Origin: Platycnemis pennipes
Taxonomy: Eukaryota > Arthropoda > Insecta > Odonata > Platycnemididae
Assembly: GCA_933228895.1 (NCBI GenBank)
Contig: OW121854.1
Span: 11,163,131-11,227,130, forward strand
Reading direction: 5' to 3'
DNA: 64,000 nucleotides
Shown: piece after piece, positions 23,201-35,200 of the stretch
How the letters are laid out: the number at the start of each line of letters is the position of its first letter
Position numbering within the stretch: position 1 is the first letter of the stretch
The notes under the pieces: generated by a model
Told to the model about the DNA's origin: nothing
The model's database searches: none
What the model saw: the letters and a program-made list of their open reading frames with translations, nothing else
Program-made: the position numbers and the translations under genes

Positions 23201-26200
23201 TCCTTACTGTCGCACCCAACTTGGTATATAAAGAAGATGTATGCATGATCAATCACCTGAAGATGTAACTAAGTTATGAAACCCAGGTCGTGCCTATTTA
23301 AATATAAAGTGAACCAAACAAAGTTTCATTCTTTTATTTTCCATTTTTGTATTTTGTTCACTGATGATGCTGCTTCACAATAAGACCGTGAGAAATTATT
23401 GTTGAGTGGAACACTTATTTTTTTGTTATTTCCAGGTGCAATGTTTTGATTAAGTGATGCCAGTTACATTGCTTGAATGAAAGGTCTAATGAGTTTTAAA
23501 CTGTATTAAATTCCAGATGATGGAGCTCTATAAAGTCCCGGCATATTCCACACCAGAAGAATTCCTGGCCCTACACGCCACGAGGATGGGTCGGCTGAAG
23601 AAGGGAGGGGTGCCAGATGTTCGTCTCGCAGCTCGTTGTCTGATTGACGACTGGAATCGGTGAGTTAACTGAAACTAGCATAAGCGTAGACAGACCTTGT
23701 TCACCATTTGACTACCACGACTCAATTCCAGGAAACCAAATATATTTCTTGTATAAGTCTTGAAAATTCCTGTTCTTATAGTCATTTAATATTTTTTTTA
23801 AATATATTGAAAGAAAATAAAGGTAAAGAAATGGACCAGTGGACAAACCACTGGTTCACTAAGAACGTATAACAAGTATACATTATTATGAGAACTCGAG
23901 TGCAGAAAGGTAAATACAAAAGATAGTGGGTACAAGCAGTAAGCAAAATGACTTGTTATATGTTTTTTTTTTTGGGTTGTCCGCATCTTGTTAACTGGTT
24001 TGCGGGTGGCTGACGTTTCCTCTCCTTTGCCGGAGACTTCCTCAGGGCTACTGAGTGACCGGAGTGGTTATGCATCTATTTATATGAATTTGGGTAGAGG
24101 AGGGAGGAGGAGGAGGGGAAGGGAGTTGTGGAACATTCTGGGTTGTTTTATTTCTCGCTAAAACTGGAAGCCAGGAACTGCTGATAGCTTGTCCTTGGTC
24201 ACGGTTAAAATTGCATGGGTGTTTCTTTATTTCTAGGGCTTCTCTAACTAGCCTTGTTTTAAAATGCCGGTCTTTGGCAAGGATGATCGGCTTCTCGGTT
24301 TCGATTTCGTGGCCTTTTGCTGCGTGTTCGGTGGCTGCTGATTTGTCTTGATGTCCGAGGCGTATTGCAGCCGCATGCTCTCTGACTCTCGTTCTAATTG
24401 TCCTTCCTGTTTCCCCCACGTAGACCTTGTCGCACGTATTACATTTTAGCAAGTATACACCCTCTGTTTCCAATTTTTCTTTCCCTTTGACATTCCTCAC
24501 AATGTCTCATATTTGTTTCTTCGGTTTGAATATTGTCTTTATTTCATATTTCCGTAATATCCGGGATATCCTGTCTGTAGTTCCCTGAATATACGGAAGG
24601 TATGCTTTTTTCTGATCTTTTGAATTTTTCTCCTCCGGTGGCTGGGGCCGTGGTCCTAATTTTTGTGAGATTGTCTTCCTTATCTCATTTTTTCTATATC
24701 CATTCTTAGCCAAGATTTCTGTAAGTTTCTTCAGCTCCTCATCTCTATGTTCTTCATCGCTGAGTGTGATGGAACGATGAATCATAGTTTTCATCACTCC
24801 ATTAATCTGTGCAGGATGGTGGTGCAATCTCGCATGCAGATATTGGTTTGTGTTGATAGCTTTTCTGTACACCGTATGTCCCAGCGTGCCGTCTCCTCTT
24901 CTGTTTACCAGGACATCTATGAATGGCAGCTTCCCTTTTTGTTCTTCCTCCATAGTGAATTGTATGCGGTGATCAATATTATTTAGGTACTCGAGAAATT
25001 CATCTAATTTCCTACGTCCGTGTTTCCATACCACGAAGGTGTCGTCGACGTAACATAACCACATCGATGGTTTGTATGTAGCATTCTCTAATGCGGTGTT
25101 TTCAAAGCTTTCCATAAAAATGTTAGCAATGGCTGGAGAAATGGGGGACCCCATTGGAGCACCTTCCATTTCTTCATAAAAATCTCCTTTCCACTTGAAA
25201 TACGTTGAATTGATGCATATTTCTGCCATGTCTGCTATGTTCCCATCAAACTTATCTCGCACTACCTTGATGGCTTCTTCTCTAGGTATTTTGGTGAATA
25301 GTGTCATCACGTCGAAGCTGACTAAAATGTCCACCCAAAAAAACATATAACAAGTCATAATTTGGACCGCGAAAGTTTTAACGACTTAGTAAGCAAAATA
25401 ATAAAAACAAAATGTAAATTGGAGGAGGGGTGGGCGGGGGCCTTCTGGAGCCCCCCTGGCACTTAAACCTCTTTAGATCCATTGTGCCAATCCACATTTA
25501 ACCTGCCCGCCACTCGCAGACAGGGGACAAGAGCACCGCGGTAGAGGTATGGAGGGGGACTGCCCATCCAACCTCTGTCCGGGCCCAAGGTTGGTTAACT
25601 TCGGTGATCTCACGGGAACCAGTGTGTCAATGTAGTTAGACCCTTGCCCGAGGATAATAATATGTAATAGCAATCGAGAAAAACAAAAAACATGGTCAGT
25701 CTAATTGTTATTTTCTTGCAATAGCATTTTATTAAACAATCTGTTTTTAAAAGCCTTCAGCGAATTAGAATTTTTAATTGATTAAGGTGTGCTGTTCCAC
25801 AACTTAACCCCAACAACAGAAAAAGATTTATTGAAAGTAGTGGTACGATGAAGTGGGACTATTAAATGATCTGGTATCATTCGGGTTTCAATATTTCTGT
25901 TTTTCTCTGTAGTCTGGAAAAATTGCATGATGTATTTGATTGCATGATGTAGGCTGTTCGCTTTTGAAAAGTTTGTGCAAAAAAGAGGCAAGCATGTATT
26001 CCCTCCTTGTTTTAACTCTTAAGCCATCCTAATCTGGAAAGGTAAGGGGAAATATGATCATCTTTTTTAAATCATAAATGAACCTAACACACACATTTAA
26101 TTGCCGTTGAATTTGAATGTTAATCTCTTCAGTTAGGTCATGATAAACAGGACAACAATAATCAATATGAGGGAATATTAGCGAGGATACAAGTTGCTTG

Positions 26201-29200
26201 CGGGTATGAGGGGGCAAGAGGTTTTTATGAGTTTTTAGCTGAAACAGGATCATATTGATCTTATTGCAGATGGCTTGAAAATGGTTTTACCAAGACAAGT
26301 TAGGGACCAATGTGACCCCAAGGTTTTTAGCCGAGTTAGCATATAATATTTCGACATCACCAACAATAATCTTTGGCATCTTTTTCTGCCCTTAAACTCT
26401 TTTATCAATCTCGCCATGTCCCATTTCCTTGTGAATAAGTAAACCTCTCTTCTCTACCTCCCTTTCCACGTATCTTGCATTTTTGTTCTTTACTATTTTT
26501 ACCATGTACTCTTTGTTTTGATTGTTAACGTTTATATTTTTTGTCGGTTATTGCGTCACTGTAAATTGGCAGAAATGCTGTATGTGAGCAGTTGAATAAA
26601 TAAAATAAAATAACATTAAAGTCAACATGTCTGAGTAGTTTTGAGGTACCAAGTAACATTGATTTAGTTTTACTGGAGTTAATTACAAAATTATCATCAA
26701 CAGACCATGAAATTATGGATTGAACATCATGAATTACTTTTTAAACTGCATCATTCATTTTATGTTGAGGGCAGTGATAGTAAATCTGAAGGCCATCAGC
26801 ATATAACAAGTATTTACAATTCATAATAATACACTTAGAAAGATAATGCATGTATAAGGAAAATAATAGAGGGCCGAGAACAGAGCCCTTAGGGACCTGG
26901 CAGTGGACAGTAGCCCATTGCGATGTATTCCCATTCATGTCCTTGACTGCCTGTTGTCGATCTTTTGGATAAGAGAAGAACCAATTAAGTGAGGAGCAGG
27001 AAAAGTTAAAGTCTTTCATCTTATGGAGGAGCTGGGCATGATTAACAAGATCGAAAGTATCGGTGAAATCAAGTAGGACCGAAATAGTGACCATACGCTG
27101 TAAACCTACAGTCACCCACCACGGGTTGGCATTACGCCTGGCCAACAATAAGCGTTAGGTATTGGACACCAGAGGTTGGCATTACACCCGGCCAAATAAT
27201 AAGCTGTGTGCCCGGCGATAATAATGAACAAGAATGCGGGAGAGGAGAGCGTCGTTAGTTATGAGGATGCACCAGAGTAAGACAGATGCTCCGAGAGAAT
27301 GGATGCGTCAAGCAGAGAGTAAGGCTGATGTTTGGGGGTGAATTACGAGGATGCACGCTCTGAGAGTAAGAACGCGACGTGGAAAGTAGGCCCGAGTATC
27401 CATGAGAAAGGACTATAGCGACAAGGGATTCTGGGTTTGTTGCCGACCTTGACATGATGCTCGACCCCTACCATTCTCCCAAGCCCCTCCTCTCTTGGAA
27501 GCCACACGAGAAGTTAGGGCATGGGAAAGCAATGAGTGAAATGTGATCATGTCTGATAGTGCATACCGTATTTACGCGTGTAAGCCATGCACCTTTTTTC
27601 CCGAGACGCCAGAGAAAAAAGGGGGGTGTGGTGCTTACACGAATCCTCCAGATTTTCGTGTAAGCCGCGCACCATTTTTCCTCAGATTCCTGTTTTTTTT
27701 TTTTCTCCTAAGTTTCGCATCTTGTCTAGTAGTATGGTTAGTAGTCTAGTAGTAGTGGTATACTAGTCTTCGCAGCATGTTCCAGTAGTAAATCGTACAT
27801 TGTAAAGTATTCGGAAATTTTGAAGTATGTAATTAATAATAAAAAACCGCATGTAACAAAGTCTGAGCGTACAACGGTACTGCAAGAAACGCTAGATCAG
27901 AAACACCATTTGTCAAAGCAATAGATTTATCGTGTATAGATCGTAAGTAGGACAACACATTGTAGCACTGATATGTATTTAAATATACTGTATCCTGTAA
28001 GCTGCCGCAAGGGGTTTTATGTTTTTTCAAAATCGTAAGCTGAGTTTGTTTCGGTTTCACGTACCTGTAGCAACATTTTTACGTAATAGATAGCTCCTTT
28101 TGCGTATACATTAAAGCAACATTGCAAAGACACGACAAAAAATTTGTTACGTGGTGGCAATGCTCGTATGCTCAGAGAATATACCTTCTTACTATCTGTG
28201 CTATCCACTCCAAGCATGAGAGTAGTAAACGCATTCGAATTGATCATTTAGCATTTTAAAATAATTTGCTATTATCACCCTAAAATGAATTCTGATGTGA
28301 AATTTCGACAATTCCTGTGAGTATAAAGCGACATATTATAAGCGATGCCGAAAAAATAGGAAATTGAGCTCCATGAAGGAAATATGGTGCATCTGAATCT
28401 AGCAGTGACGAAAACTAAGAATTAGAACTGTTATGATATGAATATTCATTAGTGATTTATGATTATATTTCCGGGAATGTGTTTTTCTTTAGTTTTATAA
28501 GAATTATAATTGTTATTACATTGAGCTTAGTTTTTTCCATGTGTGTTCCATATACTTTCCGGTGTTGTTAAATCGTCCCAGTCCACAGCTACTATGCAGA
28601 GAGCAGACAAGATCACCGCTATCAGGTACAGATGGCGTTTGGCTTTTATTTGTTGATATGCCAACGGATTTCCGTAATAATAGAGTAATCACGGGTTGAA
28701 ATTGTATATATTTTTGCAATTGTTTCAGTTGGATGTTATTTTGAACGGATGCCATTTTTATAGCTGGATGATGTGATCGTATGTAACTGTGATTACTGTG
28801 AGATGCTACGAGAAACAAGATGCACAGTAAAAGAGGCCGTGCGGGCCGTGCATTGATGCACGACGCGATGACGATCAATAACACGTAATTCAATCAATTA
28901 ATGAGAAAGACATACACGTTATTTAGGCACAGCATTTCTATTAAAGAGCGTGCATTCATGTTATGACAAAATGATGCAGACTCAAGGGAAAAAAATTTTT
29001 TTTCAATAGAAATAATTTTTTCCTCACGAGCCTGCCTGAAAATATGGGTGCGCGGGATACACGAGGGCGCGGCTTACACGAGTAAATATGGTACGTCTCC
29101 AACTTTAACTTGAATCTCTCAACCCAATGAAATTACCTTGGATGAGCAAATTAGACTGCGTACTCAGTGGCACAGGCATATCAGCTAAGGATTGGCTACC

Positions 29201-32200
29201 ACACCATTCGCTGCGCCAAGGTCACTGAGTCATCAAATAAGACATGGGGAAATGGATTTACGCAGTCTTACTTGATGCGACGGCTGACCACCAAAGACTG
29301 AAGGCAGCGCCACAGGAAGAGCGGTGGAAAGTTGTCCAAATGCAAGGCAAAACAGAAAGCCAGAGGGGTGGAAAACCCTGATGTCAGCACGTTTCGCAGC
29401 CAATCACTGTCCCCTTATTGTACCCAACACCCTTGCCTCATATTAGAACGGTGTCATATGGCTATGAATCAGCAGAATTACCCTTCTCTTCCTTCCTTTC
29501 CCCTTACCTTCCCATCTTCTTTCTTCGCCAGACGTTTTTGTCAATCTCTAGCCATGGGCAGTGCCCTTTCCAACCTTGCAACCTTGACCCCTACCTCTTA
29601 CTCAACCCTTATGCTGGTCAGCGGACCACCCTGACTTAGCCGTAATCACAGAGCGGTGAAGGCTTTCGTGGTGTGCATTCATGGGAGCCAGAGTGAGGGG
29701 CAGGTGAAAATCATCAGATGTACACCTTCATTTGAGTTTAGCTTGCAGATAATACAGAAAATATATTAACAACAACTGGGGGGTATTCAGAAATGAATGT
29801 GTACCCGTTCTGCAAAAGAACTTTGTTAAAACGGACCACTGATAAATAAATGTTTGTTATAAGTGGGATTTTTATCATGATAAAATGGCTATTTTTGACA
29901 GGAAATAGCCTTCACTTTGTTATAAGCAGAAATTCATTAAAAACGGGTTTGACATAAGTGGACCGGACTGTGATTTTGTTTTTGTAATACTCATGATTGG
30001 ACCATAACTTTTGCTGCAATTAAATTTGTTTGCAGATTTGAATCTTTTGGTGATGTTGGCTCAGTTTGCTGTTGTCTTGACTGTCCATTCTTGATTGCAG
30101 TGGCCACATTAAATATTACACGCTGCCCCCAGAAGTGGACGAGAGTAGCAGCCATGTGAGTGCTGCCATTGTGGATTCGATGGGTGCCGACTTTGATTTG
30201 GCCAAGTTTGAAGCCATGGAAACGGATGTGCTGACCAGTCTGAGTAAGGACCAGAAGCTCGGCAAAGCCATGCTCCTCCCATCGGTGGAGATGGTTGAGG
30301 CTGCCGTGGATGTAGATGAGGACATGAACGTCGCTGGGAACGAGACTTCGACGGAGGGAAAAGGAGAAGCAGCTGGATTGGTGAGTGCCTTGGAGGAGCG
30401 TGCGTTTGCTTGATTCCTTTGTGCATGCTGTGCCAGTGGGTGGACAGCCAGTCCCCGAGTTGCACCAAGCCTTGACTCACATAAACCTGTACTTAACACC
30501 ATGGTGACAACTAGATTTGTACCGATACCACTTTTTCCGATACCAAACTGATACCTCGATACCAGTGGCCAATACCAATAGTATTATTTGCCTTAATACC
30601 TTAATTATTTTTCTAAAAAATTTGATAAGTGCATTCCTTCTCATGAACTCAACTCAGTGATCAAAAGTGTTTTAAAAGAGAACCTAACTATTGAGAGAAA
30701 TGACACTGTGAAAACTCTTTTATTTTGTTACTCTTACAATTATCACTGGAATTAGATTTTAGACTCTAAGCCCTCTTGCATTTGTAAGTACTGAAAATTC
30801 TTTTTAAGAAATCAGAGCTGCTGAACATGCTCAGCAGCTCATATTTGAATTTATTGTTCATTAACCCTTTGTGGTTCAACGTCGAGGCTGGCTCGACAGG
30901 CCTAGCGCTAGCAGCAGGTCCAACGTCGAGTTGAGCTCGACATCAGATGGCGCTGCGATTTTGCACATTTTATGTAAGGTGCTGCTATCATATGTCACTT
31001 TTGTGCACTTCTAGTACCTTATGAAGCTTTTTCACCTATTTTGCAAATAGTATTTCTTTCGGCTACTACTTGAATTCCACAAAAAAAATTGGACTGCAAA
31101 GGGTTAACATACTACTGACATGGCTGCTGAACATACTCAGCAGTTAAGAGAGTTCTTCTATTAGGACCATAGCACCAGTCTCTGAAAACATTTGCTCAGG
31201 AAACTCCAAACCTGCAGGTACACCCAAATACAGTGGACTCTCATTAGCATGTTCTTGTAGGGACCCAAAATCCTGAACATGGTAACGAGGAAAACTTGCT
31301 GAACAGGTTAGGCCTTCTGGGGTTTTTCAAAGACGTATGTGCGGATATGACGTGTAACTTCCAGGGGGCCATCAAGTTAGTATATTGTTGGAGTTATGTA
31401 ACCCTAGCCCCTTGGTTCCGGTTACCTAACCTTGTCCGTTGTCCGACTAGCTCAGTTCTGTTTTACCTCCCACACACTCTTATATGCATATATATTACAT
31501 ACATCCCAGACAGCACAGATTTGGTATTATTACCGTTTTACAATTGTATTACAATTGTATTATACAGTTGGATCCGGATTTAAGGTTTTCGCATTTAGCG
31601 TTTTTCCGCATTTAACGTTTATTTTTTGAGGTCCCGATTCATTCCCTATAAAAACAATGTAAAAATTGTCCTAATTTAGCGTCTCCGCATTCTGCGTTTT
31701 TCCGCATTCTAGGTCGTAAGAAATGTTCCCGCACAAGATTTTTTACCCAATTTAAGGTTTGTTCATGACGATTCATGCAAATGATTATCCATACATCAGT
31801 GATGACTATCACCAGCATTAGTTTTCAATAGGTCGACGGTCCTTAAGGTTTCGCTTTAAGATGCTTGTATACGTACAATGAATGAATGTAGTATAATGAA
31901 CATACGAACATTAAGATATTGTATGCTCTTGGTGATACATTCATAAATGGAAAACCGCATTTTCCCCTATAGTAGGTTTAACCCAATGATGATATGCCAT
32001 ATTACGCAGTTGAAATCATCGAAATTTTCCCGGACGCTGTGTAGAAAAAATGAATGTGGAACTGCACGCCATGTGAGAAACTTGCATGCAACAGCAGCTT
32101 AGTTTCTCGGAGCTACAAATCAAAATTGATTGCTAAATAAGGCATTCTCATTATGTCGTACCATCAGTAATATTCTCATAATGGGAAAGTATCAATATTT

Positions 32201-35200
32201 TGCGAGATGAAATGTCTTTCTTTCGCTCGTCTTTAATGATGCTATGATGATGATTTTTCGAGTACATAGCCGCCTACACCTCGCTTATATAGGATAAAAT
32301 GGGTGTAAAAATGCATCGAGACCACTGAGAAATGTGTAAAAATGGAATTTTTAACGTTGATAACCGTCCACACTAACATTCCCAGTGGGAATTTTCCTTA
32401 ACTCCATTTTTCTTAGGAAAATTTCCAACATCTATTAGGTGCCGCAGTGACAACGACAGTAAAATTTAACCCCAGAAAATGCAGAGGTTAGCTTCATGCT
32501 AAGTTACAGCCGCACAAAAAAAAAGGCGGGAGGGTTGAATTACAATGTGTTTTGCCTGAAGGTTCAAATTAGAGCATTTACGAGTTAGGGTTGGATTGTC
32601 GGTAGTAAGGGTTTATTTAGTTGCATATCAGATAAAAAAAATACAATTTATTATATAGCCACATTTGAAGCCAGTGAGAAGTGGCTCAGAAAAGAGAGTT
32701 GGCGACTTCTTTGTAAATCATATGCTCCTCAGCAGTTGAGTCGGCAGTGTTACAAGGAAACACTTTTCAACAAGACCACTGATCGACCAGCACCAGTCTC
32801 CTGGGTGCTATTGGTATATAGAGAGCAGAGGCTGCTGACTTTGATTTTGGTATGACTTCAAAAAGGAAATCTCTTAGCTTCGAAGAGAGGAGAAAAATTA
32901 TTGAGGAGGTGGATAAAAATCCTCACTTACAGAGAATTGACTTGGCAAAGAAGCTGCTCATGCCAGTAACAACATTGAACAACATCATAATGAAAAGGGA
33001 AGCAATTTTAAGAGAATTCACAGCATTGGGTGTTTTATCTAAGGGTCGTAAGCACACAAAAAAGTCCTCATTTGAGGAACTGGAGAGCCATTTACATTGC
33101 ATTGGTGAGAAAGGCAATTGTATCAATAAATTGTGGGCAGCAACAAGCCAAAATAAATTTGTTACAGGCAATCCATTTCGTTGCAAGCGCATGGGAAAGT
33201 GTGAATAGTGCAACCATCTAAAATTGTTTTGCCAAAGGGGGTTCCTGAATACCACTGAAACAATGTGATTTGCAAACTTTTGTGGGCGATAATGAATGGC
33301 AAACTTTGAATTCAGAAATATCGTTCAGTGATTTTGTTGAATGTGATGATAACCTGCAGACCAGTGGCATTGTTTCAATAGGGGAATTGTGTGGTACATC
33401 AAATGAAACAGATTCTAACTGCAGTGAGAATGAGGATGAGGAAGTGCCGACAGTGGCTTATACCTTTTTGGAGGCTGCAGCCTGTGGTTGGACTTGAGAA
33501 ATTGAAATCATACTTTTCATCCATTGAGAACAATCAATCTACTTTACTGATGGTTTCAAAACTGGAAAAGAGCTACTTCTTAGTTATAGTAAAAAAAAAT
33601 AAGCAGAGTAAAATTTCAGATTTTTTTAAAAAGTAGCTGTTCAAAAATATAATTAGTCTCTCCTAAAAGTTTTAAAATTGATATTGAATTCCTGAGTAGT
33701 CAGAAGGCTAAAGCATTGTATTTTTGGTTAAGGCATTTTCATTTTTGGTTCATTTTTCATTTATTTTCGTTTTGTCACTGAATCCAACCTTCTTTGGGAA
33801 GAGCATATAAAACAAATGAAAACTTTTTATTGTTTTATGTGACCCCTTTTAGTGACTCTTATATATTTATTATATTATTATTTATTATATTATTATTTAT
33901 CATATTAAAATTATATTTTCTTTTCGTAGAAAGCTGTTCTAATCATTACAGACCCTAAAACCTAAAAAAACGGGGAAGTCCGCATTTAGTGTTTTAAATT
34001 TTGTCCCCCCTGAAAAACCTTAAATCAGGATTCTACTGTAGTTGTAATACAGTGTCAAATGTCCTCTAATACCATTGTATTACAGTAGTATTACACAGGC
34101 AAAATACAAGGGATTTACAAATTGTATTACGTTTGTAACTTAGATCCAATTTACTATCATTTTACAAATTGTATAATGGTTATATATTAGTGACAAAATA
34201 CAATCGTTTTACAAATTGCATTATAGTTGTAATTTAGATCTCAATTACAATTGTTTTGCAAAAACAATATTTCGTATTGCCCCTGTAATTTTGTAGGAAA
34301 TACAAGAACTTTCAAGTAAAAATAGAAGTATTTGCTCTGTAGCATTAAATTTCTTTTATTCAAAAGAGAACTGTGTTCAAACATAGTTATTGTTACGTAC
34401 AGCAATAGAACCAGTAATAGTTTCGTCCATCCACACGAACATAGAATCACACGGGTTCATGCATCGTGTAACCAGGCCCTATAAACCATGGCTGAACTTG
34501 TAGCTAACTACACTCCACTTAAATCGAGGCAATTAAATTTTTACGCACAGAGGCATTAAGGAAAAGTACATAATACTCTTACCAAGATCTAATCGTAACA
34601 ATTATGTTCAAAAGCATTAACACTTGCCATTACGCCTCACAAACAGTTTAACTAGTTTAGGACTTAAGTACACACAGGATTAAAAGCTTACTAACATTGC
34701 TGTAGGTCAGCGGATTCATATGTCCTGTGCTAAAGAAACACACCAAGCTTTTTCATGCGCCCGAACAATACTTTTGTACTATTTTCATTATTGCAAATGT
34801 AATACATTGGCTTTACGAATTGCATATTCTTGGTATTTTAATGCTGTTTTACAATCATATTACCATTGGCCACATACGCACCTTCGTATGTGCGTGCACA
34901 AGACGTTTGTATTATTTTTTGGCTTACAATTGTAATACAATGGTTATATAAATTTGTATTTTCTTGGTATTTTAATGCTGTTTTACAATCATTTTACCAT
35001 TGGCCACATAGGAACCTTCGTATGTGCGCGCACAAGATGTTTGTATTATTTTTCATGTTACAATTGCAATACGATGGTTTTACAAATTTGTATATTCCTT
35101 GTATTTTTGTTGCTGTAATACAATAGTATTACGATTGCTTTGTATGAAATGTCCTGTAATACAATTGTATTACAGGCTGTTGTTCAGAATATTTTACCTC

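Larger units (their letters stand above)
23950..25387 (-). mobile_element. Penelope-like element, 5'-truncated, with 12-bp target duplications
   Basis: agtaagcaaaat flanks both sides (23938-23949 and 25388-25399). Just inside, gacttgttatatg plus T-run plus ggg at 23950-23977 is inverted at 25334-25358. Such inverted flanks occur on 5'-truncated Penelope insertions. The element lies antisense in intron 8 and codes for the RT and GIY-YIG piece described separately. Confidence 0.88.
31490..35176. repeat. TTACAATTGTATTA-rich repeat region, split by a Tigger element
   Basis: The self-complementary word ttacaattgtattaca occurs near 31537-31562 and again at 34041-34210 and 35146-35174, on both sides of the Tigger at 31565-34038. 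The right half includes a 134-bp tandem repeat. It is probably one AT-rich non-autonomous element interrupted by the Tigger. No coding capacity. Confidence 0.55.

Noticed and set aside
24747..24986. Plus-strand frame within the Penelope element
   Set aside because: Antisense shadow of the reverse transcriptase frame.
30116..30502. Minus-strand frames over exon 9
   Set aside because: Shadows of exon 9, whose + frame continues the GTPase protein in phase.
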